A stretch of 6,293 bases of DNA from Conexibacter sp. (GTDB lineage: Bacteria; Actinomycetota; Thermoleophilia; Solirubrobacterales; Solirubrobacteraceae). Below are positions 1 to 5,829 of this stretch, piece after piece. The translations under genes were made by a program, and so were the position numbers. The notes below the pieces were generated by a model. It saw only the letters and a list, made by a program, of their open reading frames with translations. It searched no databases and was not told the origin of the DNA. The first letter of the stretch is position 1; each line of letters begins with the position of its first letter. The stretch lies in the NCBI GenBank assembly GCA_025964055.1, contig JAOPZP010000462.1, forward strand, positions 1-6,293. The letters run 5' to 3'.

Positions 1-2106
1 GCCGCCGGAGCGCCCGCGCCGAGCCTCGCCGGCCGCGCGATCCTCCCCGCCGACGCCTCCTCACCCGCGCCGTTTGCGGGCATCGTCAACGCCGACCCCG
101 CCCCGGCCCCCGGCTCCACGCAGCCCGTCGGCGGCTTCTCGGCGCTGATCGACGCCGGCGAGAAGGACACCTACTGGGCGATGCCCGACAACGGCTTCGG
201 CAGCAAGGCCAACTCGCGCTCCTTCCTGCTGCGCCTCTACAAGGTGCGCGCGAACTTCAAGACCGCCCACGGCGGCAGCGGCAACGTCCAGATCCTCAAG
301 ACGATCACGCTCCGCGACCCCAACCACAAGGTCCCGTTCGCCATCGTCAACGGCGCGACCCGCGACCGCCTGCTGACCGGCGGCGACTTCGACGTCGAGT
401 CGGTCCGCCAGACCAAGCGCGGCGACTTCTGGTTCGGCGAGGAGTTCGGGCCGTTCCTGGTCCACGCCGACGAGAACGGCAAGATCCTCGACGCGCCGAT
501 CCCGACGCCCGACGTCAAGTCCCCCGACTACCCCGCCGACTTCCCCGCGCCGATCGCGGGCGACGCGAACCTCAACCGCTCCTCGGGCTTCGAGGGCATG
601 GCGCTCTCCCAGGACGGCGCGACGCTCTACCCGACGCTCGAGGGCGCCGTGACGGGCGACGACCCGCAGGTGCGCCGGATGTATGAGTTCGACCTCAAGA
701 CCAAGACCTACACCTCGGTCCGGCGCAGCTACCGCGTCGGCACGCCCGGCGACGCGGCGACCACCGGCTACTCGGTGTCGGACCTCGTCAAGCTCAACGC
801 CACGCACCTGCTCGCGCTCGAGCGCGACAACGGCCAGGGGACGGGCGCGGCCTTCAAGCGCGCCTTCGTCGTCGACCTCCGCAGGACCCAGCCCGACGGC
901 ACGCTGGCCAAGCAGCAGGTCGTCGACCTCCTGAACCTGGCCGACGACGGCGGCCTGTCGGCCCCCACCGCCCGCCCCGGCGACATCGGCCTCGGCAACC
1001 CGTTCTCCTTCCCCTACCAGACGGTCGAGGCGATCCTGCCGACCGGGCCCGATCAGGTCTCGGTGGTCAACGACACCAACTTCGGGTCGACGGGCCGCAA
1101 CCCGTCCCTGGCCGACTACTCGGACTTCATCTCGGTGCGGGTGCCCGGCCTGCGCGCCGCCGCGTCGGAGCGGCCGCTGCTGCCCTCCTCGACCTACGCC
1201 ATCATCGGCGACACGCCCTACGGCGAGCCGCAGATCACCAACTTCCCCAAGGACGTCGCGGCGCTCAACGCCGACCCCGACGTCAGCATGGTGATGCACC
1301 TCGGTGACATCAAGAACGGGTCGTCGCGCTGCGACACCACCTACTACCAGCAGATCCGCTCCGCCTTCGACGCGTTCGCCGACCCGCTGGTCTACACGCC
1401 CGGCGACAACGAGTGGACCGACTGCCACCGCGCCAACAACGGCGGCTATCAGCCCGACGAGCGGCTGAGCACCGTCCGGTCGATCTTCTTCGACCGGCCC
1501 GGCCACACGCTCGGCGCCGACCGGACGCTCGCCTACCAGGCGCCGCCGTACGTCGAGAACGTCCTGTGGAAGGACGCGAGCACGGTCTTCAGCACGATCG
1601 ACGTGCCCGGCTCCAACAACGACCTGGTGCCGTGGTTCGGCGACCTCGAGACCGACGCGCAGCGTCAGACCCAGCTCCAGGAGTACTCCGGGCGCCTGGT
1701 CGCCGACCTCCGCTGGGTCGACCACATCTTCGACGCGGCCGAGGAGACCAGGGCCAAGGCCGTCGTCATCGGCATCCAGGCCGACATGTGGGACCCCGCG
1801 GCCGTCGCCGCCGACCAGATCTCGGGCTTCCAGCCGCTGGTGGAGGAGCTCGCCAAGCGGGCGCGCCGCTTCCACGGGCCGGTGCTCCTGATCAACGGCG
1901 ACTCGCACGTCTACGGCAGCGACTACCCGCTCGCCGACCCCGAGGCCACCAACAGCAAGATCTACGGGATCAAGGCCAAGGTGCCCAACCTGCAGCGCGT
2001 GACCGTGCAGGGGAGCACGAGCGTGCCGCACGAGTGGCTCAAGCTGAAGATCGACCCCAACGCCGAGGGCGTCTTCAGCTGGCAGAACGTGGCGTTCGCC
2101 GGTTGA
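1..2106 (+). CDS. Esterase-like phytase domain fused to metallophosphoesterase domain (5' partial)
   Basis: The frame is open from base 1 to TGA at 2104-2106 (701 visible residues), so the true start lies upstream; the ATG at 181 is internal because the phytase-like fold already begins before it. Residues about 45-390 carry marks of the esterase-like phytase family: MPDNGFG (61-67), FWFGEEFGPF (143-152), GFEGMALSQDG (196-206) and VVNDTNFG near 354-361. Residues about 400-700 look like a calcineurin-type metallophosphoesterase: IIGDTPYG (D404), HLGDIKNG (D436), PGDNEW (D469, N470) and NGDSHVY (H636). The family hydrolyses phosphoester bonds with a two-metal centre; the substrate here is unknown. 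The Ala/Pro-rich visible start suggests the mature end of an exported protein, but the signal peptide is not in view. The motifs deviate from the classic DxH, GNHD and GHxH set, so activity is inferred. A GC hairpin follows the stop and the next gene seems to have its own promoter. Confidence 0.85.
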   Translation, partial: AAGAPAPSLAGRAILPADASSPAPFAGIVNADPAPAPGSTQPVGGFSALIDAGEKDTYWAMPDNGFGSKANSRSFLLRLYKVRANFKTAHGGSGNVQILKTITLRDPNHKVPFAIVNGATRDRLLTGGDFDVESVRQTKRGDFWFGEEFGPFLVHADENGKILDAPIPTPDVKSPDYPADFPAPIAGDANLNRSSGFEGMALSQDGATLYPTLEGAVTGDDPQVRRMYEFDLKTKTYTSVRRSYRVGTPGDAATTGYSVSDLVKLNATHLLALERDNGQGTGAAFKRAFVVDLRRTQPDGTLAKQQVVDLLNLADDGGLSAPTARPGDIGLGNPFSFPYQTVEAILPTGPDQVSVVNDTNFGSTGRNPSLADYSDFISVRVPGLRAAASERPLLPSSTYAIIGDTPYGEPQITNFPKDVAALNADPDVSMVMHLGDIKNGSSRCDTTYYQQIRSAFDAFADPLVYTPGDNEWTDCHRANNGGYQPDERLSTVRSIFFDRPGHTLGADRTLAYQAPPYVENVLWKDASTVFSTIDVPGSNNDLVPWFGDLETDAQRQTQLQEYSGRLVADLRWVDHIFDAAEETRAKAVVIGIQADMWDPAAVAADQISGFQPLVEELAKRARRFHGPVLLINGDSHVYGSDYPLADPEATNSKIYGIKAKVPNLQRVTVQGSTSVPHEWLKLKIDPNAEGVFSWQNVAFAG

Positions 2107-2112
2107 TCGCGA

Positions 2113-2131
2113 CGCCGGCGGGGTGCCGGCG
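2113..2131 (+). terminator. GC-only hairpin after the phytase/phosphoesterase gene
   Basis: A perfect 7-bp inverted repeat (CGCCGGC, loop GGGGT, GCCGGCG) begins seven bases after the stop codon. There is no T-tract behind it, so it is a terminator candidate of the T-less type often proposed in high-GC actinobacteria rather than a classic intrinsic terminator. GCCGGC is common in such DNA, so part of the match may be chance. Confidence 0.4.
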
Positions 2132-2160
2132 GCTCGATGCGCACGAAGCCTGCTCCTGCG

Positions 2161-2166
2161 TATCGT
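2161..2166 (+). promoter_or_regulatory. Predicted -10 element (TATCGT) of the metal exporter gene, leaderless type
   Basis: TATCGT fits the actinobacterial TAnnnT -10 pattern and ends seven bases before the ATG at 2174, which would put the transcription start at or next to the start codon. No Shine-Dalgarno sequence lies between it and the ATG. The -35 region is weak: TGCGCA at 2138-2143, with a 17-base spacer, matches TTGACA at only three positions. Confidence 0.5.
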
Positions 2167-2173
2167 CTGCCGC

Positions 2174-2848
2174 ATGCCGCACCCCGCCGGCGGCCATGGC
2201 CACGCGCACGAAGACCACGGCCACGGCCACTCCCACGGGCTCGTCGACGCGTCCGTCAAGCGCTCGCGGGAAGGGATCCGCGCGGTCGCGCTCTCGCTGC
2301 TCGTCCTGGGGCTGACCGCGGCCGCGCAGCTCGTCGTGTTCGTGCTGTCGGGCAGCGTCGCGCTGCTGGCCGACCTCATCCACAACGCCGGCGATGCCGC
2401 GACCGCGCTGCCGCTCGGCATCGCGTTCGCGCTGCGCTCGCACAGCGCCGAGCGCAAGGCCGGCCTGTTCGTCGTCCTGGCGATCTTCGTCTCGGCCTGC
2501 GTCGCCGGCTACGAGGCGGTCGCCCGCCTGATCCACCCGCAGGCCGTCGACCACCTGTGGGCGCTCGCCGCCGCCGGCGCGATCGGGTTCGCCGGCAACT
2601 GGGTCGCCGCGCAGGTCCGGACCCGCGCCGGCCGGCGCCTGGAAAGCCCGGCGCTGCTGGCCGACGGCGCCCATGCCCGAGCCGACGCCTACGTGTCGCT
2701 CGCGGTCATCGCCTCGGCAGCGGTGGTGGCTCTCGGCCTCGACGTCGCCGACCCGCTCATCGGCCTGGGCATCACCGTGGTCATCCTGCGCATCACGTAT
2801 GACTCGTGGCGCACCGTGCGCGGCGGCGGCGCGCCGGGCCCCGAGTAG
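2174..2848 (+). CDS. Cation diffusion facilitator (zinc-type) transporter without C-terminal domain
   Basis: A 224-residue inner-membrane protein predicted to export divalent metal (Zn, possibly Cd/Co) by proton antiport. The N-terminus is His-rich (residues 8-21, HGHAHEDHGHGHSH), a usual metal-binding tail. Six hydrophobic segments follow at about 35-58, 60-86, 96-117, 127-147, 160-188 and 190-206. The transport-site signature HxxxD appears in segment 2 (H70, D74 in LIHNAGD) and segment 5 (H167, D171 in GAHARAD); His/Asp at both sites points to the zinc group. Family members usually have about 300 residues with an 80-90 residue cytoplasmic dimerisation domain. Here the protein ends about 18 residues after segment 6, and the next gene begins 11 bases later. 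ATG 2174 is preferred over GTG 2123 in the same frame because the His-rich tail starts just after it, a -10 hexamer sits seven bases upstream, and GTG 2123 falls in the upstream hairpin. Metal specificity is inferred. Confidence 0.88.
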   Translation: MPHPAGGHGHAHEDHGHGHSHGLVDASVKRSREGIRAVALSLLVLGLTAAAQLVVFVLSGSVALLADLIHNAGDAATALPLGIAFALRSHSAERKAGLFVVLAIFVSACVAGYEAVARLIHPQAVDHLWALAAAGAIGFAGNWVAAQVRTRAGRRLESPALLADGAHARADAYVSLAVIASAAVVALGLDVADPLIGLGITVVILRITYDSWRTVRGGGAPGPE

Positions 2849-2851
2849 AGT
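2846..2851 (+). promoter_or_regulatory. Predicted -10 element (TAGAGT) of the response regulator gene, overlapping the upstream stop
   Basis: TAGAGT fits TAnnnT and ends eight bases before the ATG at 2860. Its first three bases are the TAG stop codon of the metal exporter gene. No -35-like hexamer is visible at the usual distance, where the sequence is a run of GGC repeats. The GAG at 2848-2850 could instead serve as a weak ribosome binding site in a transcript running through from the exporter gene. Confidence 0.4.
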
Positions 2852-2859
2852 CGCGGCCC

Positions 2860-3528
2860 ATGGCCGACGTCCCGATCACCATCGTCCTCGCCGACGACCA
2901 CGCGGTGGTGCGCAGTGGCCTGCGGTTCGTGCTCGAGGCCGAGGACGATCTCGAGGTGGTCGCCGAGGCCGGCACGATCGACGACGCTGTGCGCCTGGCC
3001 AAGGCCCATCATCCGACCGTCCTCGTGTTGGACCTCAACATGCCCGGCACGATGGCGTCGAGCCTCGACGCCCTCCCCCTCCTGGCGGCGGAGGCCGCAG
3101 CCACGCGCGTAGTCGTCCTCACCATGCAGGAGGACCCACGGTTCGCGCGGCGGGCGCTGGCCTCCGGGGCCAACGCCTACGTCTTGAAGGAAGCGGCGGA
3201 CACCGAGCTGGTCGAGGCGGTCCGCCGCGCCGCCGCCGGCGAGGTGTACCTCAACCCGCGCCTGGGGGCCCAGATCGCGGCAGCGCCCGACGCGCCCGCC
3301 GGACCACCCGACGACCTGACCGAGCGCGAGGCCGCGGTCCTCCGCCTCATCGCGCTGGGGCACACCAACGCCGACATCGCCGCACAGCTCTACCTGTCGG
3401 TGCGCACGGTGGAGTCGCACCGGGCCCACATCCAGCAGAAGCTCCGTCGCACCAGCCGGGCCGAGCTCGTGCGTTACGCCCTGGACCATGGGCTCCTGGG
3501 CGAGCCGCCGGCCGATCCCGCAGCCTGA
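2860..3528 (+). CDS. NarL/LuxR-family two-component response regulator
   Basis: A 222-residue cytoplasmic DNA-binding regulator. The receiver domain (about residues 6-122) has the acidic pair D12-D13, the phospho-acceptor D58 in VLDLNMPG, the switch T88 in VVLTMQ and K110 in YVLKEA, so all canonical phosphorylation residues are present. A short Ala/Pro linker (141-150) leads to a LuxR-type helix-turn-helix (about 151-213) with LTEREAAVLRL, GHTNADIAAQLYLS and VRTVESHRAHI. ATG 2860 is chosen because the receiver fold starts within five residues; the frame is open further upstream, but those 18 residues are Arg-rich and overlap the exporter gene. No histidine kinase is in the window, so the partner and target genes are unknown. 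Its position between a metal exporter and a flavin oxidoreductase gives at most a hint of a stress or redox role. Confidence 0.93.
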   Translation: MADVPITIVLADDHAVVRSGLRFVLEAEDDLEVVAEAGTIDDAVRLAKAHHPTVLVLDLNMPGTMASSLDALPLLAAEAAATRVVVLTMQEDPRFARRALASGANAYVLKEAADTELVEAVRRAAAGEVYLNPRLGAQIAAAPDAPAGPPDDLTEREAAVLRLIALGHTNADIAAQLYLSVRTVESHRAHIQQKLRRTSRAELVRYALDHGLLGEPPADPAA

Positions 3529-3553
3529 TCCCGCGTCGATCGGGTGCGTAGTT

Positions 3554-3574
3554 CGCCGCAGCGCGGGCGCGGCG
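3554..3574 (+). other. GC-rich inverted repeat between response regulator and oxidoreductase genes
   Basis: CGCCGC and GCGGCG form a 6-bp stem around a 9-base loop in the 90-base gap after the response regulator stop. It could be a T-less terminator or part of an operator, but such repeats arise easily in this base composition. Apart from this and the -10 hexamer at 3606, I see nothing definite in the gap. Confidence 0.2.
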
Positions 3575-3605
3575 GCGGGCGGATGTGCAGCACCGAAGCG
3601 GAGCG

Positions 3606-3611
3606 TACGGT
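3606..3611 (+). promoter_or_regulatory. Predicted -10 element (TACGGT) of the oxidoreductase gene, leaderless type
   Basis: TACGGT fits TAnnnT and ends seven bases before the ATG at 3619, the same arrangement as at the metal exporter gene. There is no Shine-Dalgarno sequence at a useful distance; GGAG at 3600-3603 is 15 bases away. A weak -35-like TGTGCA lies at 3584-3589 with a 16-base spacer. Confidence 0.45.
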
Positions 3612-3618
3612 CGAGCGC

Positions 3619-4833
3619 ATGACCAGCAGCCACAGCCCAACCCATGTCGTCATCGCGGGCGGCGGCGTCGCCGCGGTCGAGTGCGCGCTCGCGCTGCGCG
3701 ACCTCGCCGGCGACCGCGTCCGCCTGACGCTGATCGCGCCCGAGACGGACTTCGAGCTGCGCTCGCTGCGCACCGCCGAGCCGTTCGCCCGCGACCACGT
3801 CCGCCGCCATCCGCTGAAGGACCTCGCCGCGCGCGTCGGCGCCGAGCTCGTGGTGGATGCCGTGGCCGAGGTGGAGCCCGAGTGGAAGGCCGTCCGCACC
3901 GCCGGCGGCGACACCGTCCACTACGACGCGCTCGTCCTGGCGACCGGCGCGCGCCATCGCGACGCCTTCCGGCACGCCATGACCTTCCGCGGCGACAGGT
4001 CGGCGCTGCCGTTCAACGATCTGCTCGCCGACATCGACGAGGGCTACAGCCACGCCGTCAGCTTCGTCGTCCCGCCCGGGACGACCTGGCCACTTCCGCT
4101 CTACGAGCTGGCGCTCATGACGGCGGCCGAGGCCTGGGGCATGGGCATCGACGACCTCAAGATCGAGATCGTGTCCCCCGAGGCCTCGCCGCTGGAGCTG
4201 TTCGGTCCGCCGGCGACCGCGGCGGTCGTCGCGCTCCTGGACCGGGCGGGCATCGCCTTCCGCGGCGGCGCCTACGTCCGGGAGGCCAGCGACGGCACCT
4301 TCGTGCTCGTGCCGTCCGGCGAGTCGCTCGACAGCCGGCGCGTCGTGGCGCTGCCCACGATCGAGGGCATCGAGCTCGCCGGCGTCCCCGCCGACGCGTC
4401 GGGGTTCGTGCCCGTCGACGAGCACGGCCGCGTCCGCGGCCTCGCCGACGTCTACGCCGCCGGTGACGGCACGTCGTTCGGGGTCAAGCAGGGCGGCCTC
4501 GCCTGCCAGCAGGCCGATGCGGTGGCCGAGCTGCTGGCCGCCGCCGCCGGCGCCCCGGTGCAGCCGCGCCCGTTCAAGCCGGTGCTCCACGGCCGCCTGC
4601 TGACCGGCGCCAACGCCCAGTACCTCGAGCGGGCGCTGCACGGCGGCGCGGGCGACGCGCCGTCGGAGCCCCGCCTGTGGTCGGCGGCGCTCAAGGTCGA
4701 CGGCCGCTACCTGTCGCCGTGGCTGCTGGCGCTGGAGGGGGACGTCGCGCCCGCCGCGGCGGACGGCGAGGGGCTCGACGTCGAGGTCGCGCTGCCGCAC
4801 GGCGTCGGTGCAGCGACGTACGCCTTGCGGTAG
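3619..4833 (+). CDS. FAD/NAD(P)-binding oxidoreductase (pyridine nucleotide-disulphide oxidoreductase type)
   Basis: A 404-residue flavoprotein, probably cytoplasmic or on the inner membrane face; no signal or membrane segment is visible. The N-terminal FAD-binding Rossmann motif is VVIAGGGVAAVE (10-21), followed by LIAPETDFELR (38-48). LVLATGARHR (106-115) is the usual ATG motif of this fold, and DVYAAGDGTSFGVKQGGLA (277-295) is the second FAD-contact motif. The C-terminal tail, with GRLLTG (325-330) and LWSAALKVDGRYLSP (353-367), resembles that of many actinobacterial FAD-dependent oxidoreductases related to sulfide:quinone reductase and type II NADH dehydrogenase. The only cysteines are C22 and C296, so neither the CxxC pair of disulphide reductases nor the three cysteines of sulfide:quinone reductase are present. 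Substrate and electron acceptor cannot be told. ATG 3619 is chosen because the Rossmann strand starts nine residues later and a -10 hexamer lies just upstream; the in-frame extension back to 3544 is low-complexity. Confidence 0.85.
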   Translation: MTSSHSPTHVVIAGGGVAAVECALALRDLAGDRVRLTLIAPETDFELRSLRTAEPFARDHVRRHPLKDLAARVGAELVVDAVAEVEPEWKAVRTAGGDTVHYDALVLATGARHRDAFRHAMTFRGDRSALPFNDLLADIDEGYSHAVSFVVPPGTTWPLPLYELALMTAAEAWGMGIDDLKIEIVSPEASPLELFGPPATAAVVALLDRAGIAFRGGAYVREASDGTFVLVPSGESLDSRRVVALPTIEGIELAGVPADASGFVPVDEHGRVRGLADVYAAGDGTSFGVKQGGLACQQADAVAELLAAAAGAPVQPRPFKPVLHGRLLTGANAQYLERALHGGAGDAPSEPRLWSAALKVDGRYLSPWLLALEGDVAPAAADGEGLDVEVALPHGVGAATYALR

Positions 4834-4839
4834 CCGAGA

Positions 4840-4865
4840 CGGGGTGGGACGCTCGCATCACCCCG
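4840..4865 (+). terminator. Hairpin after the oxidoreductase gene, in the leader of the next gene
   Basis: A perfect 7-bp stem, CGGGGTG (4840-4846) with CACCCCG (4859-4865), encloses a 12-base loop. It begins seven bases after the TAG stop and ends six bases before the GAGGAG ribosome binding site. There is no T-tract. It may end transcription of the oxidoreductase gene, or be a structured 5' leader of the downstream gene if the promoter lies further upstream. Confidence 0.35.
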
Positions 4866-4871
4866 ACGCCC

Positions 4872-4877
4872 GAGGAG
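4872..4877 (+). promoter_or_regulatory. Ribosome binding site GAGGAG for the bactofilin-like membrane protein
   Basis: GAGGAG sits six bases before ATG 4884 and decides the start over the in-frame extension back to 4677, which runs inside the oxidoreductase gene. It is the only strong Shine-Dalgarno sequence before a plus-strand gene start in this window. The only promoter-like pair nearby, TTGCGG (4825) with GACGCT (4848), is poor. Confidence 0.7.
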
Positions 4878-4883
4878 CGCCAG

Positions 4884-5810
4884 ATGTCCACGCCGCAGGC
4901 TGTCCGCGCGGCGATCGCCGCGTTGTCGTTCGCCCTGCTGGCGCTCGTGCTCGCCGCCCCGAGCGCGTCCGCCGCGACCGACCACGTGGTGATCACCGGC
5001 GGCGCCGTCGTCCCGGCGGGCCAGACCGCCGGCGACGTCGTCGTCATCGACGGGACCGTGAGGATCGCCGGACGGGCCACGGGCGACGTCGTGTCGGTCA
5101 GCGGGCCCGTCCGCGTCGACGGCCGCGTCGACGGCGATCTGATCGCCGTGTCGGACCGAGCGTTCCTCGGTCCGAACGCGCGCGTCGGCGGCGACCTCCG
5201 CTACGGCGACCAGCCGCCCGTCCTCTCGCCCGGTGCGAGCGTCGGGGGCAAGGTCAGCAAGGAGGACTGGGCCGACGCGACCAACGGGTGGGGCTGGGTC
5301 AGCGCGCTCGGGTGGTGGCTGGCCGTGTCGGTGTCGACGCTGATCGTCGGCGTCCTGCTCGTGTGGCTCGCGCCGGGGGCGCTCTCCGCCGCGGAGCGGG
5401 CGGTGCGCGAGCACCTCGGCGCCACCATCGGATGGGGCGTGTTGATCGCGATCGGCGTGCCGCTGCTCGCGGTCCTCGCGCTCGTCACGCTCGTCGGCAT
5501 CCCGTTCGGCGTCGCGCTGCTGCTGGCCGCGATCCCCGTGCTGGTCGTCGCCTACGTGACGACCGCCTGGATCGTCGGGCGCCGGGTGCTCCGCAACCGG
5601 TCGGCGTCGCGGTGGGCGGCGCTGCTGACCGGTTGGGGCATCCTGCGCGTGCTCGCCCTCATCCCCGTGGCGGGCGGCCTCGTCGGGCTCGTCGCGACGG
5701 TCGTGGGACTCGGAGCGCTCGCCATGGCGCTGTGGCACGCGCGCAGGCCCGGCGCGCCCGCGGCGAGGCCCGAGGCGCCGGCCCCGGGCCATCCCGCTCC
5801 AGCAGCCTGA
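4884..5810 (+). CDS. Signal-peptide membrane protein with bactofilin-like (polymer-forming) repeat domain
   Basis: A 308-residue predicted envelope protein. Residues 1-30 form a signal peptide with a hydrophobic core (about 10-25) and a cleavage-type SASA-A site after residue 30. Residues about 35-125 hold short repeats of beta-helix type, with G-D pairs at 50-51, 67-68, 84-85 and 103-104 and a degenerate G-K at 122-123. The spacing is 17-19 residues, and the repeats are rich in Val and Gly, as in bactofilin/polymer-forming domains. After a Trp-rich linker (130-145) come four or five hydrophobic segments: about 141-165, 182-203, 204-232 and 247-284 (one or two). The tail from 285 is Ala/Pro/Arg-rich and probably cytoplasmic or disordered. 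The repeats would thus face outside the membrane, whereas classic bactofilins are cytoplasmic. Function is unknown; a structural or envelope-stress role is a guess. The start rests on the GAGGAG site and the signal peptide. Confidence 0.8.
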   Translation: MSTPQAVRAAIAALSFALLALVLAAPSASAATDHVVITGGAVVPAGQTAGDVVVIDGTVRIAGRATGDVVSVSGPVRVDGRVDGDLIAVSDRAFLGPNARVGGDLRYGDQPPVLSPGASVGGKVSKEDWADATNGWGWVSALGWWLAVSVSTLIVGVLLVWLAPGALSAAERAVREHLGATIGWGVLIAIGVPLLAVLALVTLVGIPFGVALLLAAIPVLVVAYVTTAWIVGRRVLRNRSASRWAALLTGWGILRVLALIPVAGGLVGLVATVVGLGALAMALWHARRPGAPAARPEAPAPGHPAPAA

Positions 5811-5829
5811 CCCGCGCCGCGGCTCAGGC
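5805..5829. terminator. Inverted repeat spanning the two convergent stop codons
   Basis: GCCTGA (5805-5810) and TCAGGC (5824-5829) are perfect inverted arms around 13 bases, which themselves contain the palindrome GCCGCGGC (5816-5823). Both arms include a stop codon, one for each of the converging genes. It could act as a bidirectional terminator. Equally, it follows simply from both genes ending in a GCC alanine codon plus TGA. No T-tracts flank it. Confidence 0.3.

Noticed and set aside
2205..2240. Short GGCCAC-type repeats at the start of the metal exporter gene that resemble a small tandem repeat.
   Set aside because: They are explained by the repeated Gly-His codons of the protein's His-rich tail.
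1413..2315. A 300-codon plus-strand frame crossing the end of the phosphoesterase gene into the metal exporter.
   Set aside because: It is Arg/Pro/Ala-rich, lacks motifs and overlaps two well-supported genes in another frame.
61..2457. A 798-codon open frame on the minus strand opposite the phytase/phosphoesterase gene and the metal exporter.
   Set aside because: It is rich in Val, Gly, Arg and Ala with no recognisable domain, and lies opposite two genes with clear conserved motifs. Long antisense frames are expected where third codon positions are nearly all G or C.
3514..3534. Direct repeat GATCCCGC (3514-3521 and 3527-3534) around the response regulator stop codon, with GATCGGG nearby.
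   Set aside because: The first copy is coding sequence (Pro/Ala-rich tail), the repeat is only eight bases, and no third copy is seen, so an operator claim is not supported.
3530..3544. Possible small hairpin CCCG-7 bases-CGGG just after the response regulator stop.
   Set aside because: A 4-bp stem is too short to stand out in DNA of this composition.
2689..4800. A 703-codon open frame on the minus strand opposite the response regulator and oxidoreductase genes.
   Set aside because: It has the same low-complexity Val/Gly/Arg/Ala composition, spans gene boundaries and promoters of well-supported genes, and shows no domain motif.
4825..4853. TTGCGG-17 bases-GACGCT as a promoter for the bactofilin-like gene.
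   Set aside because: The -10 matches the consensus at too few positions and overlaps a hairpin, so it is not listed as a feature.
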